Both the position numbers and the translations under genes were made by a program. From contig OU452213.1 in the NCBI GenBank assembly GCA_911728435.2, positions 4,567,834 through 4,631,833 of the forward strand: a stretch of DNA of 64,000 nt, written 5' to 3'. This DNA comes from Apoderus coryli (Eukaryota; Arthropoda; Insecta; Coleoptera; Attelabidae). Positions 22,933 to 34,629 of this stretch are shown piece by piece (the first letter of the stretch is position 1; each line of letters starts with the position of its first letter). The notes beneath the pieces were generated by a model, which was not told the origin of the DNA, made no database searches, and worked only from the letters and a program-made list of their open reading frames with translations.

Positions 22933-25900
22933 GTAAGTTGAGGTGTACACCCAATTATTCCTAATGCACTGCCACCAGAGAATTGGGACTAATGGGTCAC
23001 GCTTGGGTTTTTAGTTTTGTGATTGTAACGTTGTATTTTTATTGTAAGTTGAAAAAAGAGTCACTCTCCACGATTCAATGACGCATTAAATATAAAATTA
23101 AAAAACATCATGTTATTATAACTCAATAATTAGCTCTCTTGTGTAATAATTACGTTACTGATGATGGGAACAGGTATCCCGAAACATGTCTAACTAACAA
23201 TTTATGGTATTGATGCCTTATTAAAGTATCGTTTAATCGTGGAGAGTGACTCTTTTTTCAACTTACAATATACTGAACTCCACTCATAGTAATGGACTAT
23301 TTCCTAAAAATGTTGTATTTTTAATTTCAGTTTCTACCTGACAACATGAAAACACCATTTTGGAAGGGTGATCCCTGCCTTTCAGAAACACTGCCCGAAG
23401 TGGACTTGTTGATAAATGATTTCAAAATTTTCTGGCATCCACCAGAAAATGTGGAACAAACAAGGGGGCGAAAGATCGTTTTAACTGCAGTCGGATCAGG
23501 TACTACTTAAATTCAATTTTTAAAACTTTTTGCTTAGGAGAGCAGTTTCCTCAACAATGACTCTCGTGTTTTAGGTTCAGTTTGTAAAGAGCCATTCCAA
23601 CACACATGTATGCGCATTGGTCGCATACCCATGCTGTGCATCTCCGACCATTTGCTGTGTGATGGTCAACTGAACTGCCCAAAATCGTCCACCAACAGTG
23701 ATGAGGATCCGAAATTGTGCAAAATGGCTCGCAATGCGTGGGAGAACTTTGTGGTAGAGTTGTACAAAAAGTACAGACCACCAGTGCAGGATGGTCCATT
23801 TCGGTTGAATACTAATGATTCGAATGCAGCTGTAAAATGGCAGGACTGGCAACTTGTTCGGAAACATACAAGTAAGATTTTCAGACTATTTCAACCTCAT
23901 TGTTAAAATATACATGTCCTGTAATTTGGGATTTTTCAACAGAGACACCAAAACAAACTATATGTTTAGACAACAGCATAGTGTATTTCTCGTTCGTAAA
24001 TAAATAAATAAATAAAATATATATTTGTCAAAAAATTAAAAATAATTTGTCAACAAACAAAACATATAAAACATAAGAATAATAATTAATACACACAGGT
24101 ACATCGTCAAATAAATCAATTAAGATACTTAAAGTAAATTAATTAAGTAAATATTCTACAGTTCAATATATATACATACGAGTATATATACAAAACACAC
24201 AATACAAACTACTATCCAGTGTGTGAATCGCTCAAAAATTAATGCACATTAAAAAAGTCACCTACTGTATAAAAAGCTTTTTCTAACAAATACGTTTTTA
24301 TGGAATCGATGAAGGGATGATAGCAATTTGATTTCCATTGGCAGATGGTTGTGCATTTTTTTTCATTGTATAGGATCGAGCTTTTTATTAATGCGAGGAT
24401 GGGGCTGGCAGATAAAGATCATGTTCGGCGTTTCTAAGCAGATAGTTATGGAATGGTCTTTCAGAGAGCACACAATCTGCTAAGATTTGAAGTCATTTCC
24501 GAAAAATAGAGTACGCTGAAGTAAACACGGGTTCAGGGCATTCATAAAAAAAAAGGAACAACAATGGACTTAAGTTAGAACTTTGAGGTACACCTGACGT
24601 GGCCGAGTAAAAACAAGATTTTAAAACCGTTGTAAAAGTCATATTACTTCCGATCATGCAAGTATGAGTTGCATTAAGATATTAGGTCGGCAGGAAAACC
24701 ATCATGGATATGCAGTTTACTCAGTAATATGTCTTGGTCTATCTAGCCTATCGAAGACTTTGGTGAAATCTGTATCGATTACATCCAGTTGACCGCAGTG
24801 AACAAAAGTTACAGAGATACAGTGGGTAATAACTGACAGATGGGTGACAGTGGGCCGGCCACACATAAAACCATGCTGGTTAGGCGAAATCTGACAACGT
24901 ACAGCTGTATAAATCCAATCATATAAAATTGATTATTGCTCCAAATTAATTGAAAAAATTGCACAATAGAGAAGTTGGACGGTAATTATTAACATAAGAC
25001 TTTTCGCTGGATTTAAAGACAAAGCTAATATATTTATGGCCACTAAGGGTTTCGTAATCCATTACATGCCCTGATGAAACGTAGATGGCTAGATGTTCCG
25101 TTGTCATTCTGATATCTATAAAGGACACTGCCAGCTCACTCGATCTTGCTCCATCCTACTTTTTCCACCTGCAATCGAAGGTCTTTAAACACACCCTCAA
25201 ACCATTGTCACAGCAATTGCAGGACTACCACCTAATGGCAACCTTCGGAAATCGATTAATTAATTTTGTTTATTTATTTCAGCAATAGTTTACGAAGATA
25301 AGCAGAATGCAACAGAGACTATTTCCAGCATGTTGAATAAGTACGGTCCATGGGGTTATTTGATGTTAGGGCTGCTCATTTGCGGTACGGTATTATTCTT
25401 CTGTGGTTTGTGGGAATGCTGTTGTCGCCGGCCAAAACAAGATGTGGAAGCAGTGCCTGATGGTACACCTCAACCAGAAACTGTGTTTGTGATGGAGTGC
25501 GACGGTGGTAGCAGAACTAATGGGTAAATAATAGTTGCTTAGACATTGAGTAGAACTACCATTAAATAGAAAATCGTATATATTTATTAAATTACGAAAA
25601 TCCGCAACGGGCAAATGCCCGATTTGAGACCTAACAAGCTACAACTATCCAAATCAACAGCATAAAAATTTAAAGCTTTTTCGATATTATTATATAATAT
25701 ACAATTTAAATATTATTCTCCGATTATCGGCAGAGGATCTCTACTATAAAAGGCTAAAGACACACTAGGTAGTTTGTTTCAAATTATTAAAATCAAAATT
25801 AAGCTTACGTAAGATATTCCAACAGGTTTAATATTAGCCATAGACCCCGTGTCAACTTTCATCCATACTTCTTTTTGATTTATTAATACGTTTGCTACCC

Positions 25901-27895
25901 ATGACTCGCATTGTACGCCACACCCCATTAATTATTCCATTTCAGTGATCCTACCGACTGCGCCATGTATTATATTATATTATATTATATTATATTATAT
26001 TATATTATATTATATTATATTATATTATATTATATTATATTATATTATATTATATTATATTATATTATATTATATTATATTATATTATATTATATTATAT
26101 TATATTATATTATATTATATTATATTATATTATATTATATTATATTATATTATATTATATTATATTATATTATATTATATTATATTATATTATATTATAT
26201 TATATTATATTATATTATATTATATAGAACAGTGGAGGTTATGATTGAAACATCTTCGTGTGTAGTCGAATAACAAGTGAGCGGATTTTCATCACACCAT
26301 AAATGGTTATTATGAAAATTTCTTATTGCAATTCTTCATCAGTAAAAAAAAATGAATAGTTTATGGCTATAACTTAGGTTTGGAATACGATAGAGACTTT
26401 CGGCTTATGTAATTTTCTTTCTTATTTTAGGTTTACTTAAACCAAGATAAAAATGTTATCATCGCATTTACATATTTCATAAAAAGGTCTAAATCAGTTA
26501 TTTCTATATTCAATGAGACCTAGCGGACAGTTGGTAAAAAATAATGAAGGTTGGTTTTGCCTTCATTATAACCTAACTTTTTTTCTTGTGACTTTTATTC
26601 CATTTGTGTCAAAAATATGATAAAATAAAGTTTTCTACATAAAAAAGGCATACTTGTTTCTGCTCGGAAAACTTAAAAGTTTTCGAGTTTGAAAATTTTG
26701 TCAATAACTTGGCAACAACCTGATTCTTTAACAAAACCAAAAGCAACACAAACATTTTCAACTTAGCCCAATATAATATTTCAATAGGTAACGTTCTGTA
26801 TCTAGTAATCACTTAGGAATAATTTTAGTCAAACTATAAATTAATTTTTATCTAACATGTTATAAACAATTTTGGTACAACGTAGACGAAGGACCTCTGA
26901 CCTATCGATTTGTTTATTATCGGTAATATAGCATTCAGGCTTTGTCTGGTATTGTAAATAAATATGACTAGCTATCTGGGTGGCCCAAATTATATTATAG
27001 CCTCGTGTCGTAATATACCGGGTATTCCATTAAGGGTGAACAGGTAGCATATCTCAGGAATACTAGCGGTGCCCCAAAAAACAATTATGATTTGAAATGT
27101 TTTTTTCTTCATCAGCAAGGCTTCAGTTCTTAAACAAAAATTAAATTGATAAAGTCGGTTAAGCCAAACCGAAGTTATAGACATTATCATAGGTGAAATT
27201 TCGTCCTTCTCTGCTGCCTTTATTTCACGCCGCACAGTAAAAAGTGATACACCAAAAATATGCAGAATCTTAGTAGCATTACTGTGGCAATATTGTTTTT
27301 TAACTTATATTGCGAAATTTTCAATAAAAATTCATTTTTCGCATTACTGTATCTATTACGACCCCTAGCGGTATAGTTAGGAACTAAAAAACTATTTCCA
27401 GCGATTTCCCATGGTCAATTTCCCTAAAAGAGTTTTTTCCCCATTGTCCTATGACTATTATTTCCTGAGATATGCTACCTGTCTTAATATTACTAAGGAA
27501 GGAATTTGGTAGTGAGGAAAGTTTGTCATAATTATTCTGCATTTCGCAAAAGAATTTATGGGATTTATTATTTCAGGACCTATTCTCCACCACAATACGA
27601 CGACCTGGACCTGCCACCATCGTATACAACCCTATTTCCTGCCATAATTAGAACGACAAATCAAAACAATCAAAGGGATTGTACAGCAGAAGTGGACAAC
27701 AAACCGTCAACCTCTAGTCAAAATGATGAGTCTCAAACATCTAGTAATAGTCATATAAATAATAATAATAGTAACGATTTAGTTGCTCAAAGTGATAGTA
27801 ACGTTAATGAAATTGAAACAAGTTCAGTCTCAAATGGAGATGAGAGTGAAATTAGAGACAATGTTAGGATTTTTACTATAACTGAAAATCGATAA
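22652..27895 (+). CDS. Single-pass membrane protein with CUB-like region, LDL-receptor class A module and PPxY tail (gene span)
   Basis: Five exons join in phase: 22652-22932, 23331-23499, 23575-23871, 25283-25523 and 27577-27895. The product (about 430 residues seen; 5' start not found) has a Cys-containing beta-rich ectodomain of CUB type, one six-Cys LDLa repeat, a transmembrane segment followed by a CCCRR basic stop-transfer, and a Ser/Asn-rich cytoplasmic tail. The tail opens with two PPxY motifs (PPQY, PPSY), the ligand type for WW domains of Nedd4-family ubiquitin ligases. By architecture (known for LDLRAD3/LDLRAD4-type proteins) a trafficking or receptor-turnover adaptor is plausible, but that is inference. 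Introns hold a hammerhead-bearing repeat, a LINE, a (TTATA)n tract and a TIR element. Confidence 0.8.
23035..23272 (+). mobile_element. Short inverted-repeat element in LDLa gene intron 1, carrying a hammerhead
   Basis: Positions about 23040-23076 and 23235-23272 are reverse complements (ATTGTAAGTTGAAAA... against ...TTTTCAACTTACAAT). The element fills most of a 398-base intron. Between the arms lies the hammerhead motif at 23153-23193. It is probably a Penelope-derived or other non-autonomous element. Confidence 0.7.
23153..23193 (+). ncRNA. Minimal hammerhead ribozyme motif, sense in host intron
   Basis: In order: stem I strand GTTA, core CTGATGA (23157-23163), one extra T, stem II GGGA/TCCC with a 7-nt loop, core GAAA (23180-23183), a minimal palindromic stem III ACATGT, cleavage triplet GTC (predicted cut after 23189), and stem I strand TAAC pairing perfectly with GTTA. 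An extra base between A9 and stem II is tolerated in some natural hammerheads. The very short stem III fits the 'minimalist' type reported for Penelope-like elements, which may act as dimers. Confidence 0.6.
23331..23499 (+). CDS. LDLa/PPxY gene, exon with second half of CUB-like region
   Basis: The acceptor is 'ttaatttcag' and the donor 'gtacta'. The exon encodes FLPDNMKTPFWKGDPCL and GRKIVLTAVGSG, which resemble the end of a CUB fold. The phase is 0 in and 1 out and matches both neighbours. Confidence 0.75.
23575..23871 (+). CDS. LDLa/PPxY gene, LDL-receptor class A exon
   Basis: The exon is bounded by 'gttttag' and 'gtaaga'. It encodes six cysteines in LDLa order (VCKEP, HTCM, MLCIS, LLCDGQLNCP, SDEDPKLC), with the acidic calcium-cage residues of the CDGxxNC and SDE motifs present. 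About 50 residues of juxtamembrane linker follow, rich in Trp, Asn and charged residues (KYRPPVQDGP, WQDWQLVRKH). Confidence 0.85.
24340..25025 (-). pseudogene. LINE reverse transcriptase remnant in LDLa gene intron 3
   Basis: The minus strand reads VNNYRPTSLLCNFFN near 24975, then SPNQHGFMCGRPTVTHLSVI, then LDVIDTDFTKVFDR near 24760. These are RT motifs 1-3, with DVIYTDFxKAFD as the usual form. The residues lie in shifted frames with stops between them. The YADD region is absent. Confidence 0.7.
25283..25523 (+). CDS. LDLa/PPxY gene, transmembrane exon
   Basis: The acceptor is 'tttatttcag' and the donor 'gtaaat'. It encodes a hydrophobic span WGYLMLGLLICGTVLFFCGL followed by ECCCRRPK, so the C-terminus faces the cytoplasm and the Cys cluster may be palmitoylated (inference). 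The phase continues from the LDLa exon. Confidence 0.85.
25967..26225. repeat. Pentanucleotide microsatellite (TTATA)n
   Basis: About 258 uninterrupted bases with period 5, roughly 51 copies, lie in the last intron of the LDLa gene. The two open frames here are repeat translation artefacts. Perfect uniformity suggests a young or collapsed tract. Confidence 0.97.
26226..27000. other. Intronic AT-rich DNA, nothing recognised
   Basis: This is part of the last intron of the LDLa gene. Apart from a degenerate ribozyme-like stretch near 26320, no feature is supported. Confidence 0.5.
27005..27490. mobile_element. Inverted-repeat element in the last intron of the LDLa gene
   Basis: AGGTAGCATATCTCAGGAAT (from 27042) and its counterpart 'atttcctgagatatgctacct' (ending 27480) are inverted repeats near the ends of a stretch of about 480 bases. 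The left edge is close to an 'ataccgggt' end. No transposase is encoded. Confidence 0.65.
27577..27895 (+). CDS. LDLa/PPxY gene, terminal cytoplasmic exon
   Basis: The acceptor is 'tatttcag'. It encodes TYSPPQYDDLDLPPSYTTL, with two PPxY motifs nine residues apart, then a low-complexity Ser/Asn/Glu tail ending ITENR and a TAA within 27893-27895. The acidic, disordered tail and paired PPxY fit a WW-domain recruitment platform. Confidence 0.8.
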
Positions 27896-28483
27896 GTTTG
27901 GTTAGGCAAATCGGTTCAAATGCGTAATAACTAATATTTAAATATTGAGAGTGACCGAGTTTTTTCAAGGAAAATTTTAAAACTTAGATTCTACTAATTC
28001 AATTAAACAAATTGCTTTCGAGATATTGAGTTGTTGTTTCGATTATTAAACACGATAACCAAACTTGGTAGAGAAGTGTCTGTTTTATCGGGATTTACGC
28101 ATATTTTGCCATATTTTTTGGATTTTCTTTTGATGTCTGTAATAATGTTAAGGATGGTTCAATTGTTATTGGTTTTTCCATGAAAGATCAAGTACAATAA
28201 TTTTGGCTAAGGGGTAAATTGTGTTGGTAATTACTGTAATAGGAATTTGCCTACAGCGCTTCTCTCTGTAATTGGTGAGACGGTCATTTATGGTGCTTTT
28301 TTTGTTATTTATAAATAGCTTTATAGTTGCTCGAAAATCACTTACGCGTTTTCTGCCTTTAGGATATCTATCTGTCCTGTTTTAACAATTTTTTTTTGAT
28401 TCATAGATTTTTGCCTGTAGTTTTTAATACTGCTAATTTTTCCTGCTATTGTTTGTATTAAATTTTGTCTACCAGGCTTTTTA
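27896..28483. other. 3' flank of the LDLa gene
   Basis: This presumably holds the 3' UTR. No canonical AATAAA with a clear cleavage context could be singled out, and no other gene is seen. Confidence 0.4.
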
Positions 28484-29643
28484 CAAGTCATTCAATAAGT
28501 TCTCGATTTTATTATTCAACATAGTTGCCTTCGAGGGCAATACAACGAGTACAGCGATTTTCCAACTTTTCGATACCACTTTTAGGGGAGCGACGGGTAA
28601 TGGCGATTACCTAAGGAAAAACACATTCTTAGGTAAATACAATTACTTTTTCTATTCTGTCTTTGCGAAAAATTTGACTTGCATGTATATCCCGCTCAGG
28701 CAAGTTCAATTACGCTCAATAACAACAAGTAATGAAAAATTAATCTGTACTGTTGAGAATATAAAAAGATACTGTTCTTTCTACTTAGAAATGTTAAATA
28801 ATCATAAATCAAGTTATTCTATTACTTTGTTTCGATTAAATATTGAAATTTAAGGCTTGCAAAAATCGCAGAACTATCTATGTGGTCAATCTGCGCCTGT
28901 GCAGCTGGTATGGGTCCATTGCCAATATGTAGAACATCTGTACCAAAGCTCATTCTTCCCAAATTCACTGCAAATATGCTACTACTGACTGGCGAAAATG
29001 AACATCGGTGGCACGCTCGTAATGGCCCCAACTTGTTTGTGTTCTTTGGGTCCAATAATTCGCGCTGGTTTATGGCATGTTGTAATGCCCGTCTCATCCA
29101 TGTTGAAAGTTTCTCCAAATTTTTAAAAAATCTGTCCACTTCTATTTTGTTAACAGCCGTCACTCTATTTACAGAGGTTGCTTCAGGTTTTCTGAAACTT
29201 AATTCAGGATTCCTGGCCATAAACCCATATAACTAATCTTTTCCCGCTAATTAACTGTTTCTGTTGAATGCATTCGGAATTTTGTTGATTTCGGCATATT
29301 CAAACGAAGCTAAACGTGATTGAAAAGGTGTTAGCCCATAAAAGATTTGCGATAGTGTAAGCAGTTGTTCCTTAATTTCTGCTTCCTGTTCTTTTCTGAA
29401 AACAGTCTTTCTTCTCATGCTTGGCGTGTAATAACCTTTCCTTAAACGGTCTCGTAAACTACTATAAGGAACAGAATATCTTCTACAAGCATCTCTAATT
29501 TGGCTCCCATCCATCGTAATTCACTTTTTTCCATTTTATTTTTCAATAACAAAAGTTGCTTCATACAGATTGCTGTCAAATTTATACACGTATCCTTTGA
29601 AGGTTAGTACTAAATAAAAATCATATGGCTTTTTTGAATGACC
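28484..29643 (-). pseudogene. TA-flanked transposon remnant with pogo-like and mariner-like parts
   Basis: The ends CAAGTCATTCAATAAG (28484) and CTTTTTTGAATGACC (29643) are inverted repeats flanked by TA. The minus strand from 29514 encodes a psq-type helix-turn-helix (IRDACRRYSVPYSSLRDRLRKG), then NPELSFRKPEATSVNRV and VDRFF, typical of pogo/Tigger transposases, then a decayed catalytic part. The last 100 bases (28494-28590) instead read LENRCTRCIALEGNYVE-stop, the C-terminus of a mariner. The region is therefore a composite or nested insertion. Confidence 0.65.
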
Positions 29644-30085
29644 TAATATACTCATCATATTTTGCTCTAGTTAATGTCTCAGATTTTCTGGACGTAATTT
29701 CACCTGGAGTAGATTTTTCTGGACATTCCCCAGAGAGAAGAAGTCGCTATAATTTGAACCCCCCCGTAACTAAAAGTGTTAAAACATACAAAGCTAATAG
29801 TTAAATGTAAATGATCTAGGTACATAAAATTGAAGACAGATTTGATATCAATCCTTTTTTTTTCGTAGAAAACTTAAATGGTGATTTTTTTAGGACTAGT
29901 TTTCAGGATATGTTAGATGATCCTCCGGTAACCAGAACATACTTGTTAATAACTTTGACTATAAACTAACCATCTCCTTATTGAATTCTGTGGATTTTTT
30001 ATAAAATATTAAGTTTAATTATGGCGAAGGGGGAGATAGTGGGGAGTAATCACTGTGTTACGATTTTGCGTGCTTATTTCTACAG

Positions 30086-31262
30086 GGTGTTTCTATATTC
30101 GACCGACAACACTCTACCACAAATAGCTTTCGCTAGGGACATATACCCTTAAAGGGCTTAATTGCCTAGATCAGGGTGTCAGAGGTTCAAATTTAAAATT
30201 GAAAATTTGCCATAATTCAAAAACTCCTCCAAGTAAAGGGTGAGTATGTATACTGTATAATTCATTTAAAAAGTTCCTACTTTCACTTTTGTTTAGAGGC
30301 AAATTCCTGCAAAATGGGGGGACAGAAAGTTTCACAACACCCTATAGCATGCCACTGGCTATTGTCCTAAAAAGATTAGTACGAAATTTACGATTACTGT
30401 ACAGGGTATATCAAAAATAACATTTGATTTCCTTGTTTTTTTTAATGTTATTATTTTAATAGTAGCTATGAAATTACCCACTTTGAGAAAAAAAATTATT
30501 AGTGTTTTTTGCACAATTGGTGTAATAAATCACGGTTTTGAAAATATTTTCATAAAATTAAAAAAAAAAAAATCAAAATCATTAAAAATGTTATTTTTGA
30601 TATACCCTGTATAGTAATCGTAAATTTGGCATTTGAAATTGTAGTTTTGACACAAGCAGACGTTTTTATAAACAATGACTTTTTCTTCTAAATCGACAAA
30701 TAAAAAGGTTTTCCTCTTCCAAACTCTATCCGTGTGTTGTATTTACTCCAGTGGCGTAGAAAATAGGGGGTTAAAATTGGTCACTAACCCCTATAGCACA
30801 CCACTGGTTGATTTTTTAAATATCGGTCATGGAATTTAAAATAAAAAATATTCGTAGGCGTTTTTGAATCATGGCAAATTTTCGAAATTTATGTAATGCA
30901 AAACCGTTTACTTTAGACCCATAAAAAGTCATTACATTTTTAAGCAAAAATGAACAAGGAATTTAAAAAAAATAAATTTATTCCAGTGGCGTAAAAAATA
31001 GGGGATAAAAAGTGTCACCAACCCCTATAGCATACTACTGGTTAATTTTTAAAATTATAGTTTATGTCAAAATATGACACATATCGGTCACTAAATTTGA
31101 AAAAAAAAATTGTTAAGGAATTTTTGAATAATTTTCGATTATAAATTTGAACGTTTGACAACCTGTATCTACCCCTTTAGGGCTATGTCCCTATATCAAA
31201 ATACATGAATTAGCGAGAGCTTTCTGTGGTAGAGCTTTGGCGGTCCAATATAGAAACACATA
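30086..31262. mobile_element. 1.2-kb TIR element built of repeated mini-palindromes
   Basis: The ends GTGTTTCTATATT (about 30087) and AATATAGAAACAC (to 31259) are inverted. Matching stretches of about 50 bp (CTCTACCACA, AGCTnTCGCTA) lie just inside. Inside, units of about 230 bp carry a mini-palindrome running from CCAGTGGCGTAnAAAATAGGGG to CCCCTATAGCAnACnACTGG, seen at 30752-30807 and 30985-31040 and in weaker form at 30300-30360. No transposase is present. Confidence 0.65.
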
Positions 31263-31824
31263 TTATGGCAGTTCAATTGCTCAAGAATTAAACGTAACTC
31301 ACGCGTTTTCTGATGTTCATATTTTATTCCGAAGTTTTTTTATAGTTTCTTTCGCTTTTTATAATTTTTCTTGTAAAAAAATTCTTTTTTGCAAAGTCCT
31401 TATTTCTACTGTTTTTGTATCATCAAATATGCTCTGCTGAATGTCTCATATCAAACTGGAAAGTCCCTAGAAAGGAGAGGTCGCTATAATTTCTACCCAT
31501 GCGTAACTAAAAATTAAATCAGTCCTTGATAAAACCTACAAAACTAATAGTTAAATATAGATGATCTCATTGAAATCAGAAACCAACGCACATTCATGGG
31601 GAAGCAGCATTTTAGGACAGGGATTTGATATCAATGTTGCTTGGAGATCCTCGACTCCAAAGCAAAAGTCTCCCTCTTTTTCGGAGAAAAGTTAAATGGT
31701 GATTTTTTTTAGGAATAGTTTTCAGAATATGTTAGACGATCTTTCGTTGATGGTACCAGAAATGTTTAGTACCTACTTACTACTACAAGTTTCCTGAAAA
31801 CAAAGATAATTGTAGGTATTGCTA

Positions 31825-32140
31825 TAATGAATATCCACATGTGTTTTAGGAGTACCATACACAGTATCCTGAGAAGATCACAGGAATTCTGGAGGACGGA
31901 ATATTTGGGTCTACTTCTATAGAAGGAAACCTTACTGTGAACCTTTATTTGGACCTTTAAAAAATTTAATAAATCACCCAGACCGATGAAACCTTATTCT
32001 GGAAAAAGACAATTCCATTACCAATAAGATGGAGCTCCTCCTCATTATGCTCATCGTATTCGGCAATGACTGGATAAAATGTTGCCTCGGAGATGAATTG
32101 GAAGGAGGATGTCCAAGAGTGGCCACCAAGTGTGTGTGGT
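31825..32140 (+). pseudogene. DDE transposase fragment
   Basis: Reading + strand frames gives ITGILEDGIFGSTSIEGNLTVNLYLDLLKNLI, followed in another frame by pieces resembling the Gln-Asp-Gly-Ala-Pro-His-Tyr block (GAPPHYAHRIRQ) and a WPPS stretch. This is the order seen in DDE_3-type (Tc1/mariner-like) transposases of insects. Frameshifts and stops make it non-functional. Confidence 0.5.
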
Positions 32141-34629
32141 CACTAGAGACAATGTTTTCTCGGGCGGAAGAAATCCCGCTTTATGCAGCAGTATGAGAAA
32201 AAATACCCGTTCTCAAGAGACACTCCGAAAAAGTCCCCTTCTTTAAAATTTCGAGAATTTGAGTTAGAGCTCTTTTGAAAATTTTGAGAAATTGTTTTAG
32301 GATAGTCCAAAGATGCATAGAAAAATTTTCAACATCAAAAATTGAACATCTGACATAGCCCCAAACGTTGCTAAAAAAAACATGACTTTCTGCTCACCCT
32401 GTATAAGTGGATAAAGAAAAGAAATATTCCGGTCGAGCCCTGTACGTGCTCTTAAGAACCTCCCAAATACCGCAACTCGATATCTCTTTCCATTCCGGAA
32501 ATATCGAGGTTTGAGTTTAGATACAATTTTCCATGTTGCAAATAAAAAGAACACTAAAAACGAACAAGTTTCAAAAATACAATTTAAGGCAAATTTTTGA
32601 TTGCGCGTAAATTTATTTTCATAGTGAATTTTGTAAAAAAAATAAATAAAAACATAATAAAAAAACACCTGTATTGTTTGGTAATGAACAATTAATACTT
32701 TTCAATTTGAAATGACAAATAATTTTATAGTTTTAAAACAGAATAGGTTATTAGGTATACTGTTTAACTCATTGTGATATTTTGACTGATAAAAGTTAAT
32801 AGTTTGTTAAGTAATTTAAGAGTACCTATTCAATACTAAATACCTAATAGTAATAGTGTTTATTTAGTTTATCATTTATGTATAATAATTATTATAATTG
32901 TTGTTCTTTTGTAGTTTTTCCGTTTATACCTATGTAATTAATATTTATTTTATAATGATGACAATTTTTTGTAATAAAAATTTATTTACAGTTCACAATA
33001 TCGTTTTATGCTTGAAATAATAATGGCGTAATGCAAATAAATTATTATATCACCTCTAAACAATGTTTATTAAGTTTAAAAAACTATATGCAACATCATC
33101 AATCCATATAAAATTAAAATACAAAAAAAAAGCCAGAAAGCTTAGGTGAAAATAGGCAAAACGCTAGCTTAACTTAGGATTTCTCGTGAAAGTTTGGAAT
33201 ATGCAATCAAAATCCCATATTCTCTGTCAAAGTTAGACAGTTCAGAATTTTAACTGCCACTAGATTGCATTTTTTATTAAGTTCAAACAAGAAATCACTG
33301 CGTGATTTCCCAGTCGTTTTGTGGTAGTTTTATCTATGACAAAAGTCAGGGTTATAAAAAAAAATTCAAAAATCTATATATCTCCTAAAAATATTGAAGA
33401 TAAATAGAAACATTTTTGAGTTACCCCGTAGATCACCTCTACGAGCTTATAGTTACACGCTAAAGAAATCATGAATTCAAATCTAAATCAAAAGATTATT
33501 CAAAATATTACTTTTTTGACCTTAAAAAAAATAAACAAATACATTTTTGACTCACCCCGTATATAAATTTAAAGTGTATGCTAAAAATTTCTAAACATTT
33601 AAAATTTATTCGATTGCAATCTAGAAATTTTGTTAAATGTCGGCTAATTAATGTTTTTTTTTTGCATCACCCTGTACATGCTACTTATTAATTAATGTTG
33701 TTATAATCTGATAAATACTTGATTTAAATAATAAATCCACTTGTCAAATTCAATAACCCTATAAAATTTTATGCTAAATACCTACTATAAATATATTAGA
33801 TAGGTATTTTAAATCTGCTAATCTAAAAATAGCTGCCTATAATATGATTATCTTCATAGGTGACGTTATTTTTTAGAACTACCACATCTCTCTATTTGCA
33901 AATCGTTGGTGTTAACTTAACGTTAACGTTAATAGCGGCGGACGTTATTTTTTAGGACTACCATATCTCTCTATTATGGTTCGTTGGTTTGTCATAATTT
34001 GGTAGTATTTTTTTCTAACGTTGGTGTCACTTATTTTAGTTTAGTTGACATTTCTAGTTCACGTCATAATTTGGTTTTGGTAAGATGTTTTTCTAACACG
34101 ACAGACTTGCTTGTGTCATTTTTTTGCAGATTTTCGACGACAAAGACAGTACTATCAGATTAATATATCATATAAAGGGTGTCCCAAATTTAACCCAAGA
34201 TTTGAATTTGCCGCCATTTATGCAATATTTAGACAAGGATGACTTTTGTGGAATAAAAAACCTGTTAAATTGTTAAAAGTTTATTGCTTTTTCATTACAT
34301 GTTTTTGAATATGACAATTTTCTGTTTTAATACTTATTCTATTCCAAATCCAGATTGTCTGTTTTTGGTAATTTAAGTGAGATGATGACGGCCACTAAAC
34401 AAATTAAATCAAAGTAAGTAATATATGCAACAAATACAAGGGTTTTAATATTCAAGGGCACGGTTTAAAATACCAAAAATTACGAGTTTTCGTAAAGAGA
34501 CAAACGGACGGATATAAAGCGAACAAGTCAAAAGTTATATCACAGGAACAGTTACCGAAGTTTATTTTACTGAAGCAGATTATATCTGGTTGATAACTAA
34601 AGGTAAAGGTAATTGGTAATTTTAAAGTA
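32141..34629. other. Long AT-rich stretch with no supported gene
   Basis: No exon, transposase or RNA gene could be supported. 'caccccgtatata' at 33553, 'caccctgtacatg' at 33668 and 'aagggtgtcccaaat' near 34177 are recurring repeat ends. The terminal exon(s) of the transporter gene should lie downstream of 35125 on the minus strand, possibly here, but none was recognised. Confidence 0.5.

Noticed and set aside
25062..25092. CTGATGAAACGTAGATGG on the plus strand
   Set aside because: Same as the 11636 case: no stem II between CTGATGA and AAAC. It may be a deletion relic.
25945..26273. Two open frames of about 100 codons rich in Tyr-Ile-Leu
   Set aside because: They are translations of the (TTATA)n microsatellite and not genes.
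26290..26350. Possible minus-strand hammerhead (CTGATGA ... GAAAT)
   Set aside because: Stem II is only partly complementary and stem I does not pair; no NUH site is in register.
32297..32668. 123-codon open frame on the minus strand, hydrophobic
   Set aside because: Phe/Tyr/Leu-rich by composition, no family motif and no plausible start context.
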